A DNA stretch of 59,987 bases from an uncultured Gammaproteobacteria bacterium (lineage in GTDB: Bacteria; Pseudomonadota; Gammaproteobacteria; Arenicellales; JAANXG01). The notes under the pieces are model-generated. The model did no database searches. It was not told the origin of the DNA and saw nothing but the letters and a program-made list of their open reading frames with translations. The position numbers and the translations under genes are program-made. Numbering within the stretch: the first letter of the stretch is position 1; each line of letters starts with the position of its first letter. Positions 18,801 through 27,310 of this stretch are shown piece by piece. The DNA is taken from NCBI GenBank assembly GCA_947259705.1, contig CAMYNL010000022.1, forward strand, positions 1 to 59,987, written 5' to 3'.

Positions 18801-19995
18801 GCCCAACTATTCACCCGACCTTCTGCTGTCCCACAACTACATCACCCACCTGCTCGTGATCAAACGGACGCTTTACGAAGAGGTGGGAGGTATCCGGGAC
18901 GGCTTCGACGGCGCACAGGACTACGACCTGGTTCTCAGGGCCGTTGAGCGCGCGCGTAATGTTGTCCACGTGCCATCACCGCTGTATCACTGGCGGATGT
19001 CCGCGAATTCAACCAGCTTGAACCCACAAATAAAGCCCGGTGTCCACGAGAACGCCCGGCGTGCCCTCCAGGATACCCTGGTAAGGCGCAACATTGACGG
19101 CGAGGTGATGGACGGCAATCTCGATCACTACTTTCGGGTTAAACGCAGCATCAGGGGCGGGGCGCTCGTAAGTATCGTACTGCCGTTCAAGGACAATCCC
19201 GGGCTGCTGAAAGATTGTATAGAGACGGTGCTGGAACTCACCAGCTATCAGCATTTCGAGATAGTTGGTGTCTCCAACGATACCATGTCCCCGACCACCT
19301 TTGATCTGATGCGTGACCTCGAGGGGCGGGACAGCAGGGTTCGCTTCGTCGATTTCGACGTGCCGTTCAACTTCTCACGGGTGGTGAACTTCGGCGTGTC
19401 CCAGGGAAAAGGCGAACACATAGTACTGTTGAACAACGATATCGAAATCATTACGCCCGAATGGCTGGAGAACCTGCTCGAACACTCCCAGCGTGAGGAG
19501 GTTGCGGCGGTGGGCGGCAAACTCTACTACCCGAACAACACCATACAGCACGCGGGTATAGTGATAGGCCTGGGTGGCTATGCGGGTCACGCGCACAAGA
19601 ACTTCCCGGCGTCGTCAGACGGGTATTTCAACAGGCTCAATGTAATTCAGAACGTGTCCGCCGTGACCGGGGCGCTGTTGATGACCAGCAGGCAGGTCTA
19701 CGAGGACCTTGGCGGATTCGATGAGGAGGCGTTCGGGGTGGCCTACAACGACGTGGATTTCTGTCTGCGGGCGCGGGAACGTGGTCTGCTGAACGTTTTC
19801 ACGCCCTATGTCGAGGCCTATCATCATGAGTCGATATCGCGTGGCTACGAGGACACCCTGGAGAAGCAGCAGCGTTTCCGCATCGAGATGAGCAATCTGC
19901 TCGAGCGGCACGGTGAGCGAATAAAGGCCGGAGATCCCTATTACAACGCCAACCTCGACCAGGGCCGGGACGACTTTAGTCTGCCTTCAGTCTGA
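15883..19995 (+). CDS. Methyltransferase / kinase-like / coiled-coil / GT2 / GT2 fusion (WbdD-like terminator fused to transferases)
   Basis: A 1370-residue protein. About residues 60-300 are a class I methyltransferase (LEVGCGCGAITRYLGE near 101). About 340-560 look like a small kinase: DLLPNN gives Asp447 and Asn452, and FDEEW gives Asp465. The spacings of 5 and 18 equal those of the catalytic Asp, Asn and metal-binding Asp of protein kinases. A charged coiled-coil-like stretch (YVRRLRYLDDVDREKQRLEE) follows near 725-755. Two GT2 domains begin near 842 (VSLIMPVYNTDPD) and 1095 (VSIVLPFKDN). E. coli WbdD has the order methyltransferase, kinase, coiled coil and sets O-antigen length by capping chains. 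The start ATG lies in the 3' end of wzt, whose C-terminal domain type normally reads such caps. Kinase assignment is by motif spacing only. Confidence 0.75.
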   Translation: MRLPEHSVRTSSVLVTTNALACDSDTGIWFPANDVKTEFHYSDGVATEEYLQRVFSESTDLGSQSAELAAQIRDWPSEYHLSNKRANLLRTFDLSGISHALEVGCGCGAITRYLGECGIAVDAIEGSRSRAELAALRCDDLTGINVICANFNELELPESAYDAVFLVGVAEYAARFMGGDLPDEEALLALLRKTRRLIKPGGLVLIAIENRTGMKYVMGGHEDHYSLRYVGIHDYPETAGIRTYTHGEWLSLINRSGFTERETLFPFPDYKIPTVLLSESYATEYPFAFCQLEGVPSRDYVSLLDLKEAESVFWEAANSNGTFPEYANSYCMLLTDSRDTIDRVSGLDFAHLPDFGRKREFCVITKKYRGEGQVRRVSLNPGNAGERGADVAQLVKDEPFHHGPLLSLEWSRSLLLYPDDGRFEQLLIRYHGFLVERSVLEKGLNIDLLPNNIVVAENGDYVPFDEEWQVAWRLDPEFVFYRALLGFAMRYAYSLQSLFRVKELCTVRDFIEYGFRIIGQVAGPRIDEFVEQDNRFHAVVDVAPSPAELDSSIMSIPHVQPNVAKVYWCGADEDWSEERSTFMETREYDDRQTLVLDLPAEANRMSRWRFDPCDHTRAVDVGFLRIYGIEIKATRPGSRELDGVWRERGQERIAETGKMTGMAFQQAGLGEVFMVVSDDPHIEFEFSPRRRLREDEHLQVRIEMRLHRSLEYILARDLYMVREEAYVRRLRYLDDVDREKQRLEEELALIKSSKVWRLAEKFRGLVYVSLLPRARRAGDIFRERGVREALSYLRRGLYRRWGRFRGIAVPPDEELTPYERWFSRHAAEFPDPAPREASRGPKVSLIMPVYNTDPDILRRAIASVESQQYSNWELCIADDCSTNKSTGEVLHSMENDRVHVRYLDSNLGIAGATRTAVESATGDYLAFLDHDDELAPWALMEMVRTIRKSDAELLYSDEDFIRTDTHLDFPHFKPNYSPDLLLSHNYITHLLVIKRTLYEEVGGIRDGFDGAQDYDLVLRAVERARNVVHVPSPLYHWRMSANSTSLNPQIKPGVHENARRALQDTLVRRNIDGEVMDGNLDHYFRVKRSIRGGALVSIVLPFKDNPGLLKDCIETVLELTSYQHFEIVGVSNDTMSPTTFDLMRDLEGRDSRVRFVDFDVPFNFSRVVNFGVSQGKGEHIVLLNNDIEIITPEWLENLLEHSQREEVAAVGGKLYYPNNTIQHAGIVIGLGGYAGHAHKNFPASSDGYFNRLNVIQNVSAVTGALLMTSRQVYEDLGGFDEEAFGVAYNDVDFCLRARERGLLNVFTPYVEAYHHESISRGYEDTLEKQQRFRIEMSNLLERHGERIKAGDPYYNANLDQGRDDFSLPSV

Positions 19996-19998
19996 GCG

Positions 19999-22602
19999 AT
20001 GACCTTCCTTGAAAAGCTGAAGAGCCTGACCCGCTGGAATCGGCGGCGCATCGATGTGTTCCTGTTTCGCATACATCGCGACCGTGTACTGATCGTCGCT
20101 TTCAATATAGTTCTGCTCCTGTTCAACGCCTTCTGGCGGTTCAAGATAATGCTTCTGGCGCAGGCGGACAAACTGAGGGGTGGCGAGGGCTCTGAGAGAC
20201 AACAGATGCTGGCTGGTTTTTCCATCCCGGAAAACATGCCGCCGCAGGTGCTCGACGAGAGCCTTCGGGTACTGTTAATCGTGGAAGACAGTATTCCCCA
20301 ATGTTTCGTATACCGGGTCAAACAGAAGCTCGAGATGCTCGCACTGCTCGGAATGAAGGCACAGTGGGTGTCATGGCGAAGCCTCGCCGACTCGAAGCGC
20401 CTGATCCACTCACATCATATCGTGCTCTTCTACCGGGTACCGGGCTTTCCCGACGTGCTTAATATCATCGAATATGCCAAGTCGCTGAACAAGGTGGTCA
20501 TCTACGACCTCGATGATTTGATCTTCGACCGCGACAGGCTGGCGGAGAAGTTCCGTGACGCAACTGGGCAGCTTTCGAAGACGGAGAAGGAAGCCATGCT
20601 TGCCGGCGCAAAACTGTATCAGTCTGCACTAGCGGCCTGCCCCATAGCCATTGCATCGACCCCGGCCTTGGCGGACACGATGCGCGTTCATGTAACCGGG
20701 AAGGTTTACCATCTCGCCAACGGCATGGATTCCGGCCTGTTCGCGTTGAGCAGGGAGGTGCCTGTACCGCGGGAAACGGGTTTTATCCATATATTCTACG
20801 GCAGTGGCACCAAGACCCACGACAAGGACTTCGAAACCATTGCGGCGCCTCTGGCGGACATATTGGGCAGGTTTTCCAACGTGCGGCTGGTTATAGTGGG
20901 GTATCTGACGCTGCCGGAGAGCCTGGCGCCATTCGGGGAACAGGTAACCCACTTGCCGATATTGGAATTCGAGTCCTACCTGACCGTGCTCTCGGGCGCG
21001 GATATCAGCATCGCTCCGCTGGAGCCGGGCATTTTTGCCGACTGCAAGAGTGAAATAAAGTGGCTGGAATCGGCCGTGGTCGGTGTCCCCTCGGTGGTGA
21101 CGGCAACCTCCACCTACCGCGAAGCGATTACGGGGGGGGTAAACGGGTTCGTCGCCGAAACCGAGACCGACTGGAGGGACGCGCTGGAGTCCCTGGTGCG
21201 GGACGCCAGGCTGCGACAGGAAACAGCGCAGGCGGCGAGGCAGAAGGTGCTCGAAGAATACAGCATGAACGCGCTGAGTGCCCGCTTCGGGGACATCCTC
21301 CAGGAGGCGGTGCGGCACGGTATTCAGCAGGGCGTGGTTGCTCCCCGGGATAGAGGAAAAAAGCGGCTGCTCCTGGTAAACACCCTCTATCCACCCGATG
21401 CGTGGGGCGGCGCAACGGTGGTGACAAGAAACATCGTGGATCGGTTGCGATCGCACTACGGCGATCGTTACGAGCTCTACGTATTTACCTCGGACATTCA
21501 TAATCCCATGCCTTATGAGGTCAGAGAATATGCGTTGGACGGAATCAACGTCACCGCCGTGAGCACGCCCACGACGCCGGATCCGGACTGGGTATATCGG
21601 GACGAGCAGATCGCGGAACTGTTTTCGGACTACCTGGATTTCCGGCGCCCGGACCTGATTCATTTCCACAGCATCCAGCACCTCACGGCGAGCCTGCCTG
21701 AAGCCGCACGCCGTATGGCCATACCCTATTTCGTGACGGTTCATGATGCATGGTGGATATCGGACTATCAGTTCATGCTCGACAAGCAGGGAAAACTGGT
21801 CCCCGAACTGCAGAGGAACCCGGTAGTGGCTGCAGCTACGAGTGAAGACATCGCCAGGACTATAGAACGAAACCGGTATCTCGCAGCACGACTCCAGGCC
21901 AGTGAGGCCGTGTTTGCGGTATCGGCTTATCAGGCGGAACTATATCGCCGCAACGGTATCGAGGATGTACGCGTCAACCGAAACGGTGTTGACCCGGCGC
22001 CAGTCATCCCGCCACGTCCGGGAAAGCCGCGACTGCAGCTGGGCTACCTGGGCGGCATCGCGCGACACAAGGGATATGATTTGCTGCGCGAGGCATGCCG
22101 AGAACTGTTACCGCAGAATGTCGACCTGGTCGTCGTGGACTTCGATTTACGGCATGGCGAATCCCGTCAGGAGCAGTGGGGTAAGCTGACCGTGGATTTC
22201 GTCGGCAGGTTTCCAAGCGAGAAGATGGCGGATTTCTTCGCGCTGATAGATATTCTGATTGCGCCGTCAACCTGGCCGGAGAGCTTCGGCCTGATAACGC
22301 GTGAAGCCAACCTGATGGGACGTTGGGTCGTCGCCGGCAGGGCGGGGGGGCTCGCCGAGGACATCGTGGAAGGGATCAGCGGGCATATATTCGAAATGGG
22401 CGACACTGAAGGGTTGCACCGCATCTTACGGGTAATCAATGAGCATCCGGACAAGTATCGTCAACCTGTAGATGTATCGAGCCTGACTATACGCGGGGTG
22501 GCTGAGCAGGTAGAGGAACTCGTGAGCCACTACGAGACCGTCCTGGGTCGAAGTGCGGAGGCCGGGAAATCAGAAGACGCCATGATGAGTGGTTCCCACT
22601 AA
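19999..22602 (+). CDS. Double GT4-type glycosyltransferase
   Basis: An 867-residue protein made of two GT-B units. The first (about 90-450) has the aspartate-rich VVIYDLDDLIFDRD and a C-terminal half with FYGSGTKTHDKDFE and DCKSEIKWLESAVVGVPSV, like the family seen in large O-antigen transferases. The second (about 455-850) begins KRLLLVNTLYPPDAWGGATV and contains YLGGIARHKGYDLL and WPESFGLITREANLMGRWVV (E-x7-E). A hydrophobic stretch near residues 30-52 could attach it to the membrane. It starts four bases after the fusion gene. Two transfer activities in one chain would fit successive additions in a repeat unit; donors are unknown. Confidence 0.85.
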   Translation: MTFLEKLKSLTRWNRRRIDVFLFRIHRDRVLIVAFNIVLLLFNAFWRFKIMLLAQADKLRGGEGSERQQMLAGFSIPENMPPQVLDESLRVLLIVEDSIPQCFVYRVKQKLEMLALLGMKAQWVSWRSLADSKRLIHSHHIVLFYRVPGFPDVLNIIEYAKSLNKVVIYDLDDLIFDRDRLAEKFRDATGQLSKTEKEAMLAGAKLYQSALAACPIAIASTPALADTMRVHVTGKVYHLANGMDSGLFALSREVPVPRETGFIHIFYGSGTKTHDKDFETIAAPLADILGRFSNVRLVIVGYLTLPESLAPFGEQVTHLPILEFESYLTVLSGADISIAPLEPGIFADCKSEIKWLESAVVGVPSVVTATSTYREAITGGVNGFVAETETDWRDALESLVRDARLRQETAQAARQKVLEEYSMNALSARFGDILQEAVRHGIQQGVVAPRDRGKKRLLLVNTLYPPDAWGGATVVTRNIVDRLRSHYGDRYELYVFTSDIHNPMPYEVREYALDGINVTAVSTPTTPDPDWVYRDEQIAELFSDYLDFRRPDLIHFHSIQHLTASLPEAARRMAIPYFVTVHDAWWISDYQFMLDKQGKLVPELQRNPVVAAATSEDIARTIERNRYLAARLQASEAVFAVSAYQAELYRRNGIEDVRVNRNGVDPAPVIPPRPGKPRLQLGYLGGIARHKGYDLLREACRELLPQNVDLVVVDFDLRHGESRQEQWGKLTVDFVGRFPSEKMADFFALIDILIAPSTWPESFGLITREANLMGRWVVAGRAGGLAEDIVEGISGHIFEMGDTEGLHRILRVINEHPDKYRQPVDVSSLTIRGVAEQVEELVSHYETVLGRSAEAGKSEDAMMSGSH

Positions 22603-22603
22603 C

Positions 22604-23566
22604 ATGCCTACGGAGTTCAGTGTGCAACTGTCAATAGTCATACCCCTGCTGAACGAGGAGTTGAATATCAGGCTGCTCTACGACGAACTGGCCAGTGTGC
22701 TGGTGGCAATCGAGGGGGACCATGAGATCATATTCATCGACGACGGCAGCACGGACCAAAGTTTTCATATCCTTCGCGAACTGCAGGATACGGATGATCG
22801 GGTACGAATAATCAGATTCCGTAGAAATTTTGGTCAGACAGCAGCGATTGCCGCCGGTTTTGACCACGCGCGGGGCGAAGTAATAGTCACCATGGATGCA
22901 GACTTACAGAACGATCCCCATGACATTCCGCTCCTTCTCGAGAAGATCAACGAAGGCTATGATCTGGTCAGCGGTTGGCGGTCCGACAGACAGGATAAGT
23001 TCCTATCAAGACGCCTGCCGTCGATAATTGCAAACCGTCTTATCTCCTGGGCAACAGATGTAAAGCTGCACGACTATGGCTGTACGCTCAAGGCAATCAA
23101 AAAGGAAGTAACCAAGAACATCACGCTATACGGTGAACTGCATCGTTTCATCCCCGCGGTGGCGAGCTGGATGGGCGTCAGGATTGCGGAGGTGAAGGTC
23201 AATCATCGTCCACGTACCCTGGGAGCGTCGAAGTACGGCATCTCACGGACCTTTCGCGTACTGCTGGATCTCATTACGGTTAAGTTTCTGCTCAGCTATT
23301 CCGGAAGACCGATTCATTTCTTCGGAATACCAGGACTGATATGCGGCGCGATCGGATTTACTCTTGCGCTGATAATGACAATCGAAAGATTGTTTTTCGG
23401 GGTAGCACTTGCAGACCGGCCACTGCTTTTGTTCGCCGTGATGCTGATATTGATAGGTGTTCAGTTCATCGTTTTTGGCCTGTTGAGTGAGCTGCAGATC
23501 AGGACCTATTATGAAAGTCAGAACAAGGCTATTTATGTAGTACGAGACAAATTTGGGTATGACTGA
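22604..23566 (+). CDS. GT2 polyprenyl-phosphate glycosyltransferase (GtrB/ArnC-like)
   Basis: A 320-residue protein: a GT2 domain (LSIVIPLLNEELNI, IDDGSTDQSF, TMDADLQNDPHD) followed by two C-terminal membrane spans (about 235-260 and 270-295). This layout belongs to GtrB, ArnC and DPM1-type enzymes, which put a sugar on undecaprenyl phosphate for use on the outer face of the membrane. A membrane partner that would use the product could be one of the unknown polytopic proteins at 8541 or 10183. The start is ATG 22604, one base after the preceding stop; GTG 22622, with GGAG shortly before it, is an alternative that fits the conserved N-terminus. Confidence 0.88.
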   Translation: MPTEFSVQLSIVIPLLNEELNIRLLYDELASVLVAIEGDHEIIFIDDGSTDQSFHILRELQDTDDRVRIIRFRRNFGQTAAIAAGFDHARGEVIVTMDADLQNDPHDIPLLLEKINEGYDLVSGWRSDRQDKFLSRRLPSIIANRLISWATDVKLHDYGCTLKAIKKEVTKNITLYGELHRFIPAVASWMGVRIAEVKVNHRPRTLGASKYGISRTFRVLLDLITVKFLLSYSGRPIHFFGIPGLICGAIGFTLALIMTIERLFFGVALADRPLLLFAVMLILIGVQFIVFGLLSELQIRTYYESQNKAIYVVRDKFGYD

Positions 23567-24506
23567 CGCTGAAGCATCAGTCTACGCAGTCATAGTCACC
23601 TATAACCCCGATCTCGAGACGCTCGAGCGCTTACTCGGTGCGACCAGATCGCAGGTCGACGGGATAGTCCTGGTCGATAATGCCTCAGGCGGAAACGAAG
23701 AGACGGACAACGTCATCTCCAGATCGATCTCCGTAGATATTCCGGTGCTGCTGGACTCCAATATCGGTCTGGCGGCCGCTCAGAACCTCGGTGTCGAGCG
23801 CGCCCGGGAAGCCGGTGCGTCCCATGTATTGTTCCTTGATCAAGACAGCATTCCGTCGCCTGACATGGTTCGAATCATGCTGAATACGATGACGGAAATT
23901 TCGGATTCAGGCCGTCTCATCGGGGCGGTTGGAGCACGTTACCAGGGAGTGCATGCCGGTAATGAGTCGTTCTTTGTTCGGTTCGGATGGTTCAAGTTCA
24001 AGCGGGTATTCTGCTCGCGTTCTGACCAGAAGTACGTGCGCGCAGACTTCCTGATTTCTTCGGGAACCCTGGTTTCGATCACGGCCTTGGACACGGTGGG
24101 GCCGATGGACGAACAGTTATTCATAGATCATATTGATACCGACTGGTTCCTGCGCGCCAATGCAAAGGGTCTACTGTCGTATGGTGTATGTGACGCGGTC
24201 ATGGTTCATGGATTAGGGGAGGCTACCTATCGAGTGTGGTTTGGGCGTTGGCGTTTTGTCCCGAAGCATAAGCCGTTCAGGTACTACTACATTTACCGGA
24301 ACAGCCTGCTCCTGTACAGACGCCCTTACGCACCCGTCAAATGGATCATCAATGACATTGTGCGACTGGTTTTCATTGCCTGCTTTTTTCCTCTCTTTTC
24401 TGACTCGAGACTCGATCGATTCAAGATGATTGCACGTGGTGTCTATCATGGCGTCCGCGGCGTCCGCGGCGCGACGATTCTTCCGGCGGATGCGGGTACG
24501 TCATGA
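23559..24506 (+). CDS. GT2 glycosyltransferase, rhamnosyltransferase-like
   Basis: A 315-residue GT2 protein. VYAVIVTYNPDLETLERLL and IVLVDNASGG at the N-terminus, FLDQDSIPSPDMV for the DxD-type metal site, and VGPMDEQLFIDHIDTDWFLRA are typical of the dTDP-rhamnose-using rhamnosyltransferase subfamily. It probably transfers a 6-deoxyhexose from the dTDP pathway begun by rmlA and rmlB. The start ATG overlaps the preceding gene by eight bases; a TTG lies six bases earlier. A short tandem repeat of GCGTCCGCG near 24450 encodes GVRGVRG in the C-terminal tail. The stop overlaps the next ATG (ATGA). Confidence 0.87.
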   Translation: MTDAEASVYAVIVTYNPDLETLERLLGATRSQVDGIVLVDNASGGNEETDNVISRSISVDIPVLLDSNIGLAAAQNLGVERAREAGASHVLFLDQDSIPSPDMVRIMLNTMTEISDSGRLIGAVGARYQGVHAGNESFFVRFGWFKFKRVFCSRSDQKYVRADFLISSGTLVSITALDTVGPMDEQLFIDHIDTDWFLRANAKGLLSYGVCDAVMVHGLGEATYRVWFGRWRFVPKHKPFRYYYIYRNSLLLYRRPYAPVKWIINDIVRLVFIACFFPLFSDSRLDRFKMIARGVYHGVRGVRGATILPADAGTS

Positions 24507-25414
24507 AGCTGATCGCGATTTTGGTCAATTACAATGCCGGCCGATTGCTGGAGAGAGCGGTTTCAGCGGCACTAGCCGCCAATCCCCCAATGTTCGTTTT
24601 CGTCGTGGACAATAATTCCAGCGACAACAGCCTTAGCTACATCGAGCCCCTGATTGCAGATGGATCGAGGCTTCAGATCGCCAGGAATGATGAAAATCTG
24701 GGATTTGCCCGCGCCAACAATCGTATTATCGAAAGTAACCCTGCGGACTTCTATGCGCTGATCAATCCCGACTGCATAGTCATGCCGGACGCAGTCGCAA
24801 AGCTGGTTGACGCCATGCAAATGGACGGGTCGGTCGGACTTGCCAGTGGAATGATACGAAACGCTGACGGCAGCATGCAGAAGACCTGTCGCCGTGATTT
24901 TCCTACACCGTGGACCGGTTTGGTGCGAAGCCTGGGCCTTGGCAGGCTGTTTGGCGACCGAAAGGCGTTCGGGGACTTCGACCGGGGAAATAGGGAGCAG
25001 GATGACACTGGGATGGATTACGTGGAGGCGGTCTCCGGCGCCTTCATGGTGGTGCGTGGAAGTGCGCTGGAAAAGGTAGGCTTGCTGGATGAAGGTTATT
25101 TCATGCACTGCGAGGACCTGGACTGGTGTATGCGGTTCTGGCTGGCAGGCTACAAAGTCGCATTCGTGCCGGATGCAGTCGCGATTCATTACAAGGGAGG
25201 TAGTGGTCGCGGCCTGCGTGTGAACTGGCACCTGCATAAGGGGATGCTGCGTTTTTACCGGAAATTCTATCGCGGCCGTTACCCATTGCCAGTCACGTGG
25301 ATGGTATATGCTGGTATCGCCGCGCGCTTTGTTGTCCAGTCGATACTGGTGGTGATGTCTACGGCCTGGAGGCGAATCTCCGGCTTCGGTACCAAGGAAC
25401 GGGTCTTTGAATGA
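24503..25414 (+). CDS. GT2 glycosyltransferase, WbbL-like
   Basis: A 303-residue GT2 enzyme. Landmarks are LIAILVNYNAGRLLERAV, VVDNNSSDNSL, NDENLGFARANN, ALINPDCIV and SGAFMVVRG followed by GLLDEGYFMHCEDLDWCMR, the usual set in WbbL-type rhamnosyltransferases. It starts within ATGA shared with the previous gene and overlaps the next by eight bases. Its sugar donor is most likely dTDP-linked or GDP-linked but cannot be fixed. With the two preceding genes it forms a tight set of three GT2 enzymes. Confidence 0.88.
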   Translation: MKLIAILVNYNAGRLLERAVSAALAANPPMFVFVVDNNSSDNSLSYIEPLIADGSRLQIARNDENLGFARANNRIIESNPADFYALINPDCIVMPDAVAKLVDAMQMDGSVGLASGMIRNADGSMQKTCRRDFPTPWTGLVRSLGLGRLFGDRKAFGDFDRGNREQDDTGMDYVEAVSGAFMVVRGSALEKVGLLDEGYFMHCEDLDWCMRFWLAGYKVAFVPDAVAIHYKGGSGRGLRVNWHLHKGMLRFYRKFYRGRYPLPVTWMVYAGIAARFVVQSILVVMSTAWRRISGFGTKERVFE

Positions 25415-26276
25415 ATCGGTCCTGGTAACCGGCGCCAATGGCGTGATCGGACCGTTCCTGACAGCCGCCTTGGCTAGAAACGACTACCATGTCATGGCAC
25501 TTACCCGGACCGATCGTCATGGATCGAGCGAGATTCAAGGTGACCTTGAGCAACCAGAGTCGTACAGTCTCCCTGGCGAAGTGCGAGCGGTGGTGCATGC
25601 CGCGCCGATATGGCTGCTGAAGGCCAATCTTGCGCAATGGCACGCGGCGGGTCTCGCCCGCCTCATCGTTTTCAGTTCAAGCAGCAGCGCCACAAAGACG
25701 CACAGCCCAAGCGGCAGGGAACGTGGTCTGGCGGAAAAGCTGCTGGCCTCGGAACGTCACTGCCGGACGTTTTGCGACCGCCATGATATTGCCTGCACGA
25801 TCTTCTCTCCGACGTTGATATACGGATACGGGCGTGACCGGAATATCAGCCGGATCGCCGGCTGGATACGGAAGTACGGTTTTTTTCCGATCGCCGGGAA
25901 GGGGCGTGGGAAAAGGCAACCCGTACATACGGATGATCTGGTTGCTGCGTGCCTCGCCGTCATGCATGCGAAGTCCACGCATGGAAAATCATATTTTCTT
26001 TCCGGAGGCGAAACGCTGTCGTATCGAGAGATGGTCGAACGGATCTTTGTGGGCTTGGGAGTGCGGCCGCATATCATTAGAGTTCCGGTGGCGATGTATC
26101 GTATAGTGTTACAGTTTGCGAACCGGTTGCATTTCTCCCGGGAAGTCGATCCCGCCATGGCGGACCGCATGGAACAGGACTTGTGTTTTGATCATTCCAA
26201 TGCATCAACCGATTTTGGTTATACACCTTCAAGGTTCTTGATCGACCCGGTGCGTGATTTGCCCGGAGCAGGCTAG
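25407..26276 (+). CDS. NAD-dependent epimerase/reductase (SDR), WbpV-like, atypical active site
   Basis: A 289-residue extended SDR with the dinucleotide motif TGANGVIGPFL. It sits directly before WbpL-like and WbpM-like genes, the position of WbpV or WreQ-type 4-keto reductases that make UDP-QuiNAc or a related 6-deoxy-HexNAc. Where the family has YxxxK the sequence reads SGRER (Ser102 to Arg106, aligned by the AE pair that follows), so the catalytic Tyr and Lys appear replaced. The preceding FSSSSS gives the Ser region. Start TTG 25407 follows AAGGA by eight bases and overlaps the previous gene. The 4-ketoreductase role is inferred from position. Confidence 0.75.
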   Translation: MNESVLVTGANGVIGPFLTAALARNDYHVMALTRTDRHGSSEIQGDLEQPESYSLPGEVRAVVHAAPIWLLKANLAQWHAAGLARLIVFSSSSSATKTHSPSGRERGLAEKLLASERHCRTFCDRHDIACTIFSPTLIYGYGRDRNISRIAGWIRKYGFFPIAGKGRGKRQPVHTDDLVAACLAVMHAKSTHGKSYFLSGGETLSYREMVERIFVGLGVRPHIIRVPVAMYRIVLQFANRLHFSREVDPAMADRMEQDLCFDHSNASTDFGYTPSRFLIDPVRDLPGAG

Positions 26277-26281
26277 ACGCA

Positions 26282-27310
26282 TTGCCTGGCGTACTCGTCG
26301 GACTCGTAATTATTACGGCTTTCTGTATGTCGTTTGGTCTCACCTGGCTGATTAGACGATATGCCCTGCGTTCGCAAATGCTGGACCGGCCCAATGAAAG
26401 GAGTCTTCATGAATCTGCGGTGCCGCGGGGCGGCGGGCTGGCGATCGTAGTAATCATGGTTGTCGCTTCGTTGATCTCGCTTCCGTGGTTCCCGGGTGAT
26501 TGGAAGTTGATCCTTCTTCCCCTGCTGGCGCTCGTCGTGTTGCTGGGGGCGGCCGGTTGGGTGGATGATCGCCGAAGTCTCAGCCCACTGCTTCGGTTGA
26601 GCATGCAGCTGATAGCCGTGTTGCAGTTCGTCAGCATTGCGGGACACATCCAGGTCATCGAGTTGGGTACGCTTTACATCCCGCTCGGACCCCTCGCCGG
26701 GACGGTATCCGTTCTATGGATACTGTGGCTGGCTAATGGTTACAATTTCATGGATGGCATAGACGGAATAGCCGCCAGCCAGGCTAGCATAGTCGCATGC
26801 ACCATCGGGATCTGGTTCACCCTTGGCGGCTGGCCAGTGATGGCATTATGGTGTTATGCGATAATGGCGGCCGCCCTGGGTTTCCTGGTTTGGAACTGGG
26901 CCCCGGCGCAGATTTTCATGGGCGATGTTGGAAGCGTTACGCTGGGCGCGGTTTTTGGCGCGCTCGCCGTGATCGGGGTTCGAGAAGGGATGCCGTTGGG
27001 TGCGTTCCTTATATTAATGAGTGTATTCGTGGCCGATACGACGGTTACATTATTGAAGCGCGCCGTACGCGGTGAGGTTATATGGCAGGCCCACAAGAAA
27101 CACTATTACCAACGCGCAGTGACCGCAGGCTGGAGCCATGCCCAGGTCACAACGGCGGTTATCGCCCTCACCTTGGTGATGTCCATGCTGGCAACCCTGG
27201 AACTGTTACGGGCAGGCCCAGCTTTATGGCGTTACCTGGGTGTTGTGAGCTTACTGGTCTGCGCCGGAATCGCCGTGGTAATGAAGGAAAAAGGCCGAAA
27301 TGAGTCCTGA
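26282..27310 (+). CDS. wbpL: Undecaprenyl-phosphate sugar-1-phosphate transferase (WbpL/WecA family)
   Basis: A 342-residue protein with about ten or eleven membrane spans, of the MraY/WecA family. DRPNERSLHESAVPRGGG, AGWVDDRRS (the Asp pair), NGYNFMDGIDGIAA and FMGDVGSVTLG are the conserved cytoplasmic loops, and HKKHYYQRAV is the C-terminal His motif. It starts O-antigen synthesis by moving a HexNAc-1-phosphate, probably QuiNAc or FucNAc, onto undecaprenyl phosphate at the inner membrane. The start is TTG 26282 because the first membrane span requires it. It overlaps the WbpM-like gene by 11 bases. Substrate is inferred from neighbours. Confidence 0.9.
   Translation: MPGVLVGLVIITAFCMSFGLTWLIRRYALRSQMLDRPNERSLHESAVPRGGGLAIVVIMVVASLISLPWFPGDWKLILLPLLALVVLLGAAGWVDDRRSLSPLLRLSMQLIAVLQFVSIAGHIQVIELGTLYIPLGPLAGTVSVLWILWLANGYNFMDGIDGIAASQASIVACTIGIWFTLGGWPVMALWCYAIMAAALGFLVWNWAPAQIFMGDVGSVTLGAVFGALAVIGVREGMPLGAFLILMSVFVADTTVTLLKRAVRGEVIWQAHKKHYYQRAVTAGWSHAQVTTAVIALTLVMSMLATLELLRAGPALWRYLGVVSLLVCAGIAVVMKEKGRNES

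Noticed and set aside
20629-21744. 371-codon frame on the minus strand
   Set aside because: Lies wholly opposite the conserved double GT4; an open antisense frame caused by G+C-rich codon use.
24445-24480. Tandem GCGTCCGCG units as a mobile or phase-variable repeat
   Set aside because: Fewer than three copies of a nine-base, in-frame unit inside a coding region; it only repeats Gly-Val-Arg.
24572-25438. 288-codon frame on the minus strand
   Set aside because: Antisense to the WbbL-like GT2, whose motifs are complete.
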